64,000 bases of DNA from Tribonema minus (Eukaryota; Sar; Xanthophyceae; Tribonematales; Tribonemataceae): assembly GCA_017506865.1 (NCBI GenBank), contig JAFCMP010000223.1, forward strand, positions 2,041,468 through 2,105,467. The letters run 5' to 3'. Positions 14,301-25,419 of the stretch are shown here, one piece after another; the stretch's first letter is position 1, and every line of letters starts with the position of its first letter. Made by a program: the position numbers and the translations under genes. The notes below the pieces were generated by a model. The model was not told the origin of the DNA. It did no database searches and saw nothing but the letters and a program-made list of their open reading frames with translations.

Positions 14301-15380
14301 AGCTTTGCATCGTGCTGCTGCACTTCACCAACGCGTTGGCAACAAGCATCATCCCATGTTGCCACACCTGGTGCATTGGTGCCTTATGCAAGTACACACC
14401 GCTCCATGTACCATATGGGCCACATTGCTCCAAAACTAAGGGGCCGACTCTACACTACCACTCCCTCCAAAGGGCTCATTTCCCAAGAATGAGACGTGGT
14501 GGTTGCAGCAGCAATCAATACTGTCAACACGTCGCATCGCACCTGTGCAAGCGCCGCTGCAGTTGCCAGGCCGCTGGGCCCCGCTCCCACAATGACCACC
14601 CTGCAGCGGCACCAGCGCGAGCACTCAACATGACGGTAAGCACAAGCAATGCAGCAGTGAATTGTTGACGGTGACCCCATGAAATGCAACACTTGTAGCA
14701 CATGCAGCATGACCGCGAGCTCATATGCACGGCGTTGATGGTTCATCCTCATTACAGCACACGGACATGCTGTCCCTGTGCGCGACACCGCAAGTGGCAG
14801 TGACGCATATGCATCCACATCAGTGGTATGCTAGGAGATGGACTCAGAGTCCACGTCCATGGCTGTGAACTGACCAATGCCTAGCAGTAGTCTGATGTAC
14901 GGACAGCCTTGGTGATGCCACGATATAAACGCAGCAGGGAATTGGCGGCTTGCAGTGATTCTAAAAAGTTACTTCCTGTGCACCTAAGCAGCAACAGCTC
15001 TGAGCACTGCCTAGAGGAGACGCACACGCACATGAGAGCCTGCCAGATGGCACCTCTGCGCGTCAAGGACCTATATCACAACAGATACTAGAAAAATACC
15101 TAGTTACGCATCCGCCACAGCACAGCATGTGATAAGCTTGTGCTGACCTGCAGTTGTGTGGCAGCGGGCGACGCGGAGCCGCTGCTACCATCGGCAAGCG
15201 CGATGCGAGGGGCGGTCCATGCAGCGGAGCTGGCTGCGGCTGCGACTGACTGCCTGACACAGTGCCGACATTGCACTCGTCGCTGCTGCGCCCTGGCGCG
15301 GGGAGCTTCGCGTTGAAGTAGGCAGGAGCAGCGGGCAGTCGGAAGCCGCAATCGAAAGCGGCCTGCAGTGTGGGGGCCAT
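8314..15380 (-). CDS. flavin-dependent monooxygenase (FMO family), 513 aa
   Basis: FAD- and NADPH-dependent oxygenation of a soft nucleophile or ketone; the substrate cannot be told from sequence. Eight exons: 15380-15148, 14600-14543, 13987-13834, 12903-12786, 11600-11337, 10357-10202, 9373-9172, 8670-8314; total 1542 nt, in frame throughout. The FAD site VVIVGAGPSG is at residues 79-88, a first LVVATG at 207-212, the FMO-type YTGTVVHSS at 246-254, the NADPH site VGCGNSA at 271-277, and a late LATGF at 429-433. A 78-residue Pro/Ala/Ser-rich extension precedes the first Rossmann motif and may be a targeting peptide. The start is the first in-frame ATG of exon 1. Plant YUCCA-type and bacterial Baeyer-Villiger-like enzymes share these motifs, so I give no symbol. 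Confidence 0.88.
9675..9726. repeat. 26-bp perfect tandem duplication
   Basis: Two identical 26-bp units (9675-9700 and 9701-9726, beginning AGGCGCCAAAATGC) inside FMO intron 6. Confidence 0.9.
11225..11266. repeat. (CA)n microsatellite
   Basis: An imperfect CA run with CG interruptions, lying in FMO intron 5 just after the exon 5 donor. On the transcribed strand it is a (TG)n tract. Confidence 0.9.
12109..12156. repeat. three 16-bp tandem units with an upstream inverted half-copy
   Basis: Three near-identical units of GTGGAGCGTCACATGT type in FMO intron 4. The reverse complement CATGTGACGCTCCA sits immediately upstream at 12094-12107, so the array can fold on itself. Confidence 0.8.
14163..14249. 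repeat. 48-bp imperfect tandem repeat
   Basis: The segment from CAAAAGCGGTCGAGCTGC is repeated 48 bp downstream as CAAAAGCGCTTGAGCTGC, in FMO intron 2. No coding signal is associated with it. Confidence 0.7.
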
Positions 15381-15885
15381 GCGGTGCACGTCCACTGGTC
15401 CCACCTGCCGTCACAGGGTCATGACATGCAACAGGCTGCGCGTCTCAAGAGCGTGCTGGCCAAATGTCCGCTCTATTGCCAGCATCTCAGGTGCTCAGTC
15501 TTGTGCGACGTGCAGCAGCTTTGTAGGATGCTCATCATCAGCATAACTGGACGTTGCGCAACGAAGCTAGCGAGTTGCATCACATCCTGGCGCACTCTGA
15601 TTAAAGTTGGCGGCATGGCAGGGACCCTATTGCGCATGCCAGACGACTGGAAGCACATGGCAAATCTCCTGGAGTCATGTAGCTATTTAAGCAAAGTTCA
15701 AAACTACTTGCACAGTGCTCAGACCTGAGGCTCATCCACCAGCGCCATCTCGACTCAACATCACGTCTACAGTTTGGCGGCGCAGGACGTGTACGCCGCT
15801 GCACGCTTACATCAACAACGCCCTGTACCCTTACATCAAGCACACCTCACACCGGCCGCAAAAGCGGTCTCAGCACCGGCCGTCA
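15381..15885. other. intergenic spacer between CER1-like stop and FMO start
   Basis: About 500 bp between two genes on the same (minus) strand. It should hold the 3' end of the upstream gene and the FMO promoter. Minus-strand TGTAA words occur 50-80 nt after the CER1-like stop. No further exon was recognised. Confidence 0.4.
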
Positions 15886-18800
15886 TCAGCAGCGCTCTGC
15901 CTTGCAACACCCCCTCCTCAGCTCACACTCCGCACCCACCTCGTGGTGCGTCCAGTGCCTGGCAGCGTGCACGGCGGCGGCGGCGTGGCACGCGTACACG
16001 GCGTCGTGCGGCAGCAGCAGGCCCAGCGCGCGGCGCCCGCAGCGCGCGGCGTCCAGCAGCAGCGTGCCGCCGTCCACCAGCGTGACGTCGCTCCGCTGGC
16101 CGGCGGGCAGCGGCGAGGGGACGGCGAAGACGACGGCGGTGGCGCCGCGCGGCAGGTGCGCGGCGACGGCCGCGTCGGACTTGCCGACCGCCCAGAGCGC
16201 GCAGTGCACGCCGTCGCTCACGTGCGCGCAACGCGTCAGCAGCGGCGGCCGTGCGTCGGCGGCGGCGGCGACACTGGCCATGCCGCCGCCGGCAGCGGCG
16301 GCGGCGGCAGAGACGGCGGCGACAGCTGCAAGGGCTGGCGCCGTACCCCCATCAGCGGCGGTGCTGGGGGGCCGGTGTTGATGTTGCTGTTGAAGTAGCG
16401 TGTTGAGGTCGCTGAGCAGTGCCTGGAAGCGCGGCGCGCTGGAGGTGCAGCAGAGCACGCGCACGCCGCGCAGCGCCAGCTGCAGCGCCACCGCGCGGCC
16501 CACCTGGCGAGCGAGCGGCGCGCGCAGGTCACTCAGCCCACACATTCAGAATAGGATGCTGACGAGCATATGGTGATGGGTGATGCGCGCGGGCGTCTGC
16601 AAAGCCGGAGTGGCATGGTGCCTCTCAGAAAGGGGGAACATGACGCTGCGGACAGAAAGGGCATGCATGCATGGTGAGTGGACCCACTTTAGGACTGCCG
16701 CACTGGATGCCATGGTCAGCACGTCAATGACCGATTGCAAAAGTGCCATCACGCAGCAAAGGAACAAAGCCGCCTCAGGTGACACACACTTTGTTGTGCA
16801 CATGAAGGAAATGCTGTGCATCACGCATCACGACACAAGACAGAAAGGGGGATTTGATGCCTGCTCACCGAATGACAACGGGGCATGCAAGTCATTGTAC
16901 TGCAACTCTCACAAGCAGAATACCACAACATGTACATGTCTCATACTGCCTCAATGTAGGTTAGTGCCAGTGGACTGCTGGCATTGTGTATGAGGGTGCC
17001 ATGCTGTCGTCTCCAGTTTGAGCGTGCTTACTCAGCACCTCTAAATATGCCGTTGCCTCTGTACTTGTGCATACCTTGGAGGTTGCGCCGGTGAGAAACA
17101 CCGTCGGCTCCTGCTGCTCGTGCCCGCGCTGGCGCGCCGCAATCGCGCGCATGATGTTCTCGACCACCACCGCTGCTGTCAATGTGTTGCCATGGACGAG
17201 CCTGGTGAACTTGGGGCGCACTGCTGACAGAGTGTCATCTCCGCCCCTGCAATGGTGGACGCAGACAGGTAAACATAGGCGCACCACAAGAAGGGCGTAA
17301 GACACTGTAAGTACGATAGTGGCAGCCTCTGCGGACAAGGCCTGCCTCCGGCCACTCCTTGGGTCCTTGTCAGAACGGCACATGCATGACATTTCACCCA
17401 TGTGGTACATCAAGCCTTGTCCTGTGTACTCTTCAGTGGTCAGGCATCGCGTGCAGGGAACGAATGTGTACACCAGTGCTGCCACAGTGCATTAGCTAAG
17501 TGTACACGCAGTTGCGCGCATGCGCGCGCCCCCCGCACCTGTAGGCACATAAGACCATGCCCAGTCAATGCATTGACACCTCGAGCCCTGCACATTGCAT
17601 CACAATGTCTGGGTAAAGGTGCCCATACATGCTTTACCAGCGCCGCAGTGTATGCCCCTTACCTGTTGATGAATTCTGCTTTGTTTAGCGCGCCAAGGCC
17701 CAGCACCTGTGCAACATGCAAGTGGAGCGATCCGGGCAGCAAGAAATCACGCTGAGAAATTGAACTGCATTGATGTTGAAGAAAAGCTCGTGGCATTCGC
17801 TGGATTTTAGCTTCACTGGTTTCAGAAGCGTGGCAGTTTGCCAGGGCGCTGAACAAATTTATGGGTGCTTCCTCCTGCGCTGCCCGCAACCGTTTTCCAG
17901 CTTGCTCTCAATGCACAGAGCCAATGTTACGCATGCACCATCGCCAGCTGCCACCTGCTCCTGCCTCGCCACCGCCCCACATACACATTGGCAATCAACG
18001 CGGAGGCGGTGTGGGCTTGCCCGTTTCGCATGGAGAGCTACAGTCAACGTTGAAGTTGTAAATTGAGCATATGTGACGGCATCACAGAACTGCGGAAAAC
18101 AGCACTTCCCATGTCTGCAAGTGGTGGCACTGCAGAAACCGGCCCATCGCAACGACCACACAAGCCGCAAGTGTGAACTGCACCTGTATTCCCTGGCGGT
18201 CAGCGGAGCGCAGCATGTCCTCAACATTCCTGGCAATGCGGCTCTGCATGAATCTCCACGGCAGCAAGTACATGAAGCCAGGTGCTCGAGATAGCCACAG
18301 CTGTGATGGACAAGAAGGGGGTGGGCGGCGAGTCACACATGCTGAGGTCAGGACAAGCGCAACAGCGCACACAAAGGGGCAGCGTGTCTCGCCGTGCAGG
18401 CACAGCAGGCCTGTGCGCTCTTGTGTGCAAGTGCAGTTCTCAGTCCGTCGGCGCGCGTGCGATGTCTGAACGGCGCTGCCGGTGGTTCAGGCATCGGAAC
18501 ATGAAACACAGATGAGGCGTTGTACAGCGGAGTGTCACCGCAACCAACCGATTACATGCAGATGAGGTGCCGCACAGTGGAGTGTCACCGCAACCAACCG
18601 ACTGTCGCAAACCCGTCCCCAAGAGTGACTTGCAGATCAGCTTTTTAGCAGGGCGCATCCAGTCAGATCCGCCGAGACTTGAATCCGCAGGGCATCATTA
18701 GCTGCTCCAAAACAAACGCCTGTAGCAATTGCAGAGCTGGTGTACCATTGCATCCTCCGAGAGCTGCATCTTCAGGATGTGTTTCGCTGTCCTGATTTTG

Positions 18801-19546
18801 GAGCAAGTGACGGCACAGTCTGCATACAGCGTACCTCATTGACAAGACCGTCATACGTGTATCTGTCGATGCGCATGTACGGCCCTCTGATGACGGGAAA
18901 GACGAAGTGTACCACCAGATGCACCACCAGAACCAGCGGCCAGAACGGCACCATCCAGATCTGTCCTTGCCATGCCTACGTCACCAAGCACACAGGAGCA
19001 GGTTGCATGAGCAACACACAGGAGATTTGAGCACAATGTGGTGTTGCAAAAGACACCGCGTCTGAAGACTTGAACCTGACCCACAGCAATGAGCTCAGTT
19101 ACAACTCTTGAGCAGATGGTGATGGCTCAACAGGCACAGCGCCCGCTGGTACGACTATGACATACAGGCGATGAGCTCAGCTACTCAAGCGATGCGAATG
19201 TCAAGAAGTGACATATACATACCTTGGTGGGGTCCTGACCAGGCAACCACAGGTGGAACGCGGAGAGGACTGTGGTGGCATGTCCGACGAACGCCACATC
19301 AGGCGCAGCTGTGGCAGTGCTCTGAGTGCGACTGCGCTGTTTCGCACGTGTTTTGCCAATGACAAGGGCTGCAGCGGCAGCCAGCACAAACGCCAGCACT
19401 GCAAGCGCGATGTACGGCGAGCTGGAATCTCGAAGATGCAACAGAACCGGTCGGCTTCTGGGGTGACCAAGATCCTGTTGCTGATCCAGATCGTCCCATA
19501 GTGTCTTGAGCTGGTGCAGCGCCTGTTCCAATCCGCCCAATCTGGC
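15886..19546 (-). CDS. CER1/WAX2 C-terminal-domain protein lacking a visible fatty-acid-hydroxylase domain (5' end uncertain)
   Basis: Related to the C-terminal half of plant CER1/CER3 wax proteins, which work in very-long-chain aldehyde/alkane formation at the ER. Exons: about 19546-19223, 18960-18835, 18300-18184, 17706-17663, 17246-17075, 16503-15886, all in phase. Recognisable stretches are FVGHATTVLSAFH, a hydrophobic WPLVLVVHLVVHF, IARNVEDMLRSADRQGIQ, VLGLGALNKAEFINR, LVHGNTLTAAVVVENI, VFLTGATSK and VGRAVALQLALRGVRV. The last exon carries an Ala/Gly/Gln insertion and the late HWTHHEVG. In plant CER1 a di-iron hydroxylase domain precedes this part; here the preceding sequence is a short coiled-coil-like stretch plus a membrane segment ending LVIGKTRAK. 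Exon 1 opens after a possible acceptor and has no in-frame ATG, so a further 5' exon is missing from this model. Confidence 0.72.
18509..18600. repeat. 42-bp imperfect tandem repeat at 50-bp spacing
   Basis: Two units beginning CAGATGAGG and ending AGTGTCACCGCAACCAACCG, within an intron of the CER1-like gene. Confidence 0.8.
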
Positions 19547-20052
19547 CTATGATGAGGGGCAGAACAAGAGGTGCAAAACACAGATCTTGACGACGCGCGT
19601 AGCTGTGCAGATGTGTCCAAAGATTTGTCCGTTGCTTACGCCAACGCAAAAAGCACAGCAACTTCCCCGCTGCATTGCCACCTATTCTCACTAAAGCTAT
19701 CTTGCAGCATCGCACCACCCACACAGCTCGAAACATGACCGAGAATATATGACATCGCTGACGCAGCAAGTCAGCATGTGCTTGCTTTCAGCGACTTGTG
19801 CGTACCTCAGCTTCCGCGAGCCTGGCGCGCAGCAGAGCTTCCTCTCCTGCCTCCATGCTGTCCTCAAAACAGCACAACAGAGGTGCTTTCCTTGTCAACG
19901 GCGAGACAAACTTCACCTTCGGGGTGAACTTCACGGGTTTGAGCCGTGTGACCTCTCGTGCTCTCTTGCAAAGCTGCAAAGTAGGCGTAGACGCGCACGG
20001 AAGAAGGAGCAGCGGTGCAAAGGGCTTGCATAACAGCACAAACAACTGGACC
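19547..20052. promoter_or_regulatory. divergent intergenic region between CER1-like gene and NRS/ER
   Basis: The two genes are transcribed away from each other, and about 500 bp or less separates the first assigned exons. It must hold the NRS/ER promoter and probably the missing 5' exon of the CER1-like gene; a minus-strand candidate with ATG at 19753 and a GTAAGC donor near 19640 exists, but its phase does not fit. No core promoter element was identified. Confidence 0.4.
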
Positions 20053-23000
20053 ATGAGCTCCTCTGGCGATGTAAGTGGTACAGAGAGGTAGGCCTGAGAA
20101 ATCAGGGCATCATGCACCCTCTCAAACCGGGTCTCTCTGCTCTGTGCATCGCCAGGTATACCTGTTGTACGGCGGCAAGACGGGATGGCTGGGCGGCAAG
20201 CTGCACCAGCTGCTCCAGGATCAGGGGAAGAAGGTGTACCTCGCAGAGGCCAGGCTCGAAAACCGGGAGAGCATGATCAGGTGCGATCCGCCGACCGCTT
20301 TTTGGCTTTCGGTGCACTGCAGTGATGACAGGCGCCTGCTGGCCTGTCACAAGCTTGCCTTGCATAGTTGGACTAGCATTCGTCATGATTTCAAGTTGGC
20401 CATTGCAGTTTCTTGTCCCACAGAGGCGGCCATCGTTGTCTGCTGCAGTCGATGACCCGGAAGATGCCGACGCTTTTGAGGGCCGATCTGAGAGTGCTGT
20501 GCTGACATCAAACTCCAGTCACTGATGTCATGGCGTTGCCGCTGCTTTCCTCAGGGAAATCGATGAGTTGAAACCCACCCACGTGCTCAACGCAGCTGGT
20601 GTGACAGGCCGGCCTAACGTGGATTGGTGCGACTTGCACAAGCCGGAAACCATCCGCGCCAATGTTATTGGAACCCTCAATCTGGCGGTGCGTGCCTCTG
20701 TTTGCGATAGCGGCTGCAATGCGTTCCTGCCATGGCAGTCGCACGCACAAGTTGCCCTGATTGCACGTTGCAGATGTTTCAACATGTTACGAGCACTGTT
20801 TTGGAGCCAGCTTTGATACTCTCTTCAGCACATGTGCTTTGAGCTGTTCAAATTATCGCACATTGGCTGCACTAGTTTGATGCAATGTTGGGGTGTCTCT
20901 CAAACTTCAAGTTCTAGGGAGGTCATGTCCATCTACTTGGGCCTGGATGGCTTTTTCTCGTACCGCAGTGCAAAACCTACATGGTGGCCTGTGGAGGCAG
21001 CACATGCTGAGAGGCGAGGTCGGTCGTTATCACACAGTGATTCACCTTGCTGTTGATCGCACCAATGGGCACTGGTCCCTTGTGCTGCGCTACTTCTTGC
21101 TGTCGCGCCCGGCCAATAGGCTAGGCATTAGACTCAGCATTCACCATGAAACCCGTTTCAGGTACTGGACAACATCGTTTCTGCCCTTCATCGCAACAAC
21201 AAAGCTGAAAACTTCCACCGTATCACACCGCCATCACCCTCTCTCCTCACCTCCCACTTCGAATCTTGTCACCTCTCACGCACGCGCAGGACGTGTGCTC
21301 TTCGCGCGGCATCCACTGCACCATGTACGCCACGGGCTGCATCTTTGAGTACGACGCGGAGCACACGATTGGCGGGAAGGGCTTTGTGGAGGACGACCTG
21401 CCCAACTTTGATGGGTCCTTCTACAGCCTCACAAAGGGCATGGTGGAGCGCATGCTGCGGGTGTACCCGGGGGTGAGTCGCATGGTGAAGTACGTTGCAC
21501 AGTGCAACAGTTGACATGCTCGCACAGTGAGCAGTGCGCCACAAGGGTGTATAGTAGCGCCTCTTGCGCTGTAGGTAGCTCTTGCGTGAAGTCCTGTATC
21601 TTCTCATCGAGCTCAGCCATGAGCTCTGACCTTGTGTCAGTTGAGTGGATGCTTCGTTTATTTATAAATAATCATGCCATGATCGGTCGTGATTTGGAGG
21701 ATTTCGACTAGGGTTGTTGCAATCTTAAATCGTAAAGTTACGCGTAACGTTTTATGCCGTAATTTATGCCGTAAATCAGAACGCATATCGTAAGACCGTA
21801 AGTTACGGTTTCATTAAGTTACGGTGCCGGTGCCGTAACTGGCGGCATATACTGTATATATGTAGTAGCCTGCTAGACTACTCGTGTTTCTCGTTTTTTT
21901 CTCTGCACACGCACCCTCAAAATCCGGTTGAAGTGAAGTTGCGTGGGGTGGGAGAGAAAGAGAGTGCAGTGTTGCATGTGACTGGTGGCGATGATGCAAT
22001 GAAGGTGCAACGCTGTTGGACAGCGTGTGCCGACGAGCTTCTTTGCGTTGCGGAACAAGTACTTGCTGATGTGCATGTAAGCGCACAAAGCTTACACCGC
22101 AAAAGCAGAGCGGAACTTGGTGCGGGCGAGCTTGCAAAAGGAAGGCGGCTGCTAGATGCAACCACTACGGCTAACTCCTCTTACTGTCACTCCGGCAAGA
22201 ACGATGCTGGAGGACCCCAAATGACCGCATGACAGGCCCAGATTGAGCTCAGGGCTTCGCCAGCACATGTTTACGGTGGTCTCTCTGTACTGCTCTGAAG
22301 CAATAGACATAATAATTTTCCTCCACCATGTTGCATTGATCCTGATGTGTGAAGCATATCTAATATGAGGTCGGGGGGTGCACATATTACAAAAAAAAAC
22401 TCATTTTTGAGCTCATTTACGACATTTACGGCTTTGACTATTTGCGATTACGGCATACTTATGTTACGATTACGATTCACGATTAGCAGCATTTTTACGG
22501 CTTACGATTACGGTACGTTACGTTACGATTACGATTTACGACTTAAATTTCCAAAAATTTACGATTCCAACAACCCTAATCTCGACAGATGTACTTATAG
22601 GTAAGAACCGAATCACACTGAACTTTATTACTTTTGCAGTATCTACTGATGTTCTGCCTTGTTTGGCATGGTGGTCTCAATTCTGTCATAATTCAGGCAA
22701 GGCCGACACTGCAGCTTCATCTGCCGAGATGTAGCCGGATGTCTTTGGCCAGTGTGGAAGGGACCTTTTACCACTGCCGGGATGCAGCGTAGCGTGAGTG
22801 GCAGGCTCTTCTACAGATGAAAGCATAAACGATCAGCTGTAGATTTCTTGGTTCTGGTTTTCCCAGCGTGCTGGACGACTGTTGATGTACAGAAGTTATG
22901 ACAGGCACGTACTGTATTGAAATTTCAACATCTGCTCAGCACCACAACGTTCCGTGCAAGCGCTGTGCGTCACAGCGGTCATAGCACTTGAAGTTGAATC

Positions 23001-25419
23001 TCAAGTTGACCACGCCACCGCAGAGACATCGCAGATGCTGCAATGAGCAGATTTCATGCAATGCAACCTAAAGGTTGACCTTTGCGCCATCAACACGAGT
23101 GCTGCAGCAGCGCTAGCTGCGTGCCAGGCACGCTCCTGCTGCATACATTGCTACCCACATCCTGCTGCATACAAGAACGTCATTAAATAGCATGCAATAC
23201 ATGTTCAGCCTTGTGCTTACGTGGCGCACAATGATGGTGTATGTGTGCGCAGGTGCTGGTGCTGCGCGTGCGCATGCCCATCAGCGACGACCTTGTGGCA
23301 CGCAACTTCATCACCAAGATCACCAAGTACGAGAAGGTCGTCAACGTGCCCAACAGGTATGTATGTATATGCTCCTGTCATATATAATGCATGTATACAT
23401 GTATGCGCTGCCAGCTGCAGCATGTTTGCTGATTGCTTAGAGCTGCATCCACAGGCAGAGCAGCTTGATACCAGTTCGTATGTACATTCTGTTGTCATTC
23501 GCATTTTCCTAAGGCTCATTAAAACTATCATCACTGCTAGTTTCCAGCAGCATTGATAGTGTCGATGCTGCATGCTGAGTTCTGTGAGATGGTCTTGCTG
23601 CTCTTCGTCGTGAGTGCAAGGTGATGTGTGTTGTAATACCTGTGCTGCAGCAGCGCCCATTGAGATTGCAGCTGTCCATTTCGTGCTCCAGACTTGTTTT
23701 CAGACAGCGCTGGACTGATATCCTGTGCTCACGAAGGTCGTTTCAGTGTTCAAGTGCAGAGTTGCTTGCACAAAGAGGTGTTCAGAGGCGCATGGAGCGC
23801 TGCCTTTCTCGTTACAATGTGACAGCGGCTATCATCACAAGATGATGTCCGTGCTCATGCCAGATGATGATGTTTATGCTAATGCAACGCACGACGCCGT
23901 CTTTGTTTTGCATCCTCTTCTCAGCATGACCGTGCTCACGGAGCTGCTGCCTGCGAGCCTTGCGGCTGCGGAGAAGTAAGTCAACTGTCGCGCATCATGT
24001 GACCAACAGATGTGGTTTTCCTCATTCGTTTCATCACTGCAACTAGAAGGACAACGGCTTATGTGGCAAAGACTGCAAGTACCGAGCCATTCAACTTGCA
24101 AGTTAGAGACGAGCATTACAAGTATCTTGAGCATTGAGCGCACTGGGGCGGAAGGTTATGAATACATTCAAGTGCAACGAATATGTCACCATTTGCCTGT
24201 GCAGCGCTGTACTGCACTTGCGGCTGCACGCAGCATGCGGCGGCAATGAGGTGAAGATGCGGTGCAGAATACAGTCAATTTTGATGAACATATACTTATT
24301 CCAGTATGAGGCGGATTTGCCTTCTCCTACCTTCAAAGTTAGAGGTAGGCATTATCATTGCACGCGCCTACAGCTGCTTTTGAAACATGTGCAGACGATG
24401 GCGACGTTGATGTCTTTCCAAAATTGTGATTTTTTGTGTCGGCATCAGAAAATGGTCACGCTTCTGTCATGGGCAGCGGCGATGGAGCTATTCTGTTGCG
24501 TACACATGTCTGGATCGCTCATACATCATCACACAGATGCTGCTTGCAACAGCTGTCAAGGTCAGCGCAGAGCTGTGACGTCACGGTCAGTATTGGTGCG
24601 ATGTTTACCTCGGGCATACATAACCTTACCTGCAAACGCCACACGTGTCTTTCAGTGCACTTTGCTGACTGGATTGTGTGACGTCCTACTGCACGCAGGC
24701 GTCTTGAGGGCATCTACAACTTCTGCAACCCCGGCGCGATCAGCCACAACGAGATTCTGGAGATGTACAAGAAGTTCATCGACCCCAACTTCACCTACAC
24801 CAACTTCAGCATCGAGGAGCAGGACAAGATCCTCATCGCGCGGCGGTCCAACAACACGCTGGACTGCAACAAGCTGGTGGACGCGTTGCCAGGCGTTGAG
24901 ATCAATGAGATCCATGTGAGTGCTTCACACATGTCACAGCAAACTGGCAGCGGTGATCTCGTGAAGCCCGGAAAATTCCCGTGCTTGATGCTGCTACGCA
25001 CAGACCCACGGAGGCTTGCACGCGTGAAGGTTGATGTACTTTGCCTGCTTGTCACTGTAATGCACATGCTTTCAACGGCGCTGAATAGGCAAACTTCGAT
25101 GGTTGAAGGAAACCGTTGCGGTCTTGACGCTGGATTTTGTGCAAAACAATAAGCATTTGATTCCAGCAATGCCTTTATCCACTGCAACACTGTTCAAACA
25201 GTACAGAGACAATCAGCCCGTGATGTCAAGTTTCATTGCGCGAAAGACTGTTTGGATTACTCATACTCTGCTGAGTCGGTATTGGCTCTCAACAGCTACG
25301 TACCTGCTACCCTCTTGGTTCTTGTGTCTGTTCAGGTTGCCATGGAGGGCGTGTTCGCACGCATGCGCGCAAACCTCGAGAAGGAAGGCAACTTCCCCCC
25401 CGTCCGCAACGACAAGTGA
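20053..25419 (+). CDS. NRS/ER: bifunctional nucleotide-4-keto-rhamnose 3,5-epimerase/4-keto-reductase, 304 aa
   Basis: Converts dTDP/UDP-4-keto-6-deoxyglucose to dTDP/UDP-rhamnose with NADPH, in the cytosol; it supplies rhamnose for cell-wall and other glycans. Eight exons: 20053-20070, 20156-20280, 20555-20687, 21290-21472, 23253-23356, 23925-23975, 24699-24915, 25336-25419; 915 nt, all phases agree. Exon 1 encodes only MSSSGD. The NADPH-binding GGKTGWLG is at residues 12-19, THVLNAAGVTGRPNVDW lies in exon 3, ATGCIFEY at 106-113 in exon 4, and the catalytic YxxxK (Y137-K141 in FYSLTK) follows. RNFITKITKYEKVVNVPN, GIYNFCNPGAISHNEILEMY and the C-terminus match the plant UER1 family, whose usual length is about 300 aa. 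Intron 4 (1.8 kb) contains a transposon. Confidence 0.95.
21709..22578. mobile_element. non-autonomous hAT-like DNA transposon, 870 bp
   Basis: Terminal inverted repeats start TAGGGTTGTTG at the left and read CAACAACCCTA at the right, extending imperfectly through GATTCC/GCAATC for about 16-25 bp. Flanks are ATTTCGAC (21701-21708) and ATCTCGAC (22579-22586), an 8-bp target duplication with one mismatch, the size typical of hAT elements. Both ends are dense in subterminal TTACG/CGTAA words, as expected for transposase-binding repeats. No transposase-like ORF is inside, so the element depends on a partner elsewhere. It sits in NRS/ER intron 4 and is presumably spliced out. Confidence 0.82.

Noticed and set aside
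18663..18854. Minus-strand ORF ending LLQAFVLEQLMMPCGFKS as an extra exon of the CER1-like gene
   Set aside because: Flanking exons already join in phase without it, and no good donor follows.
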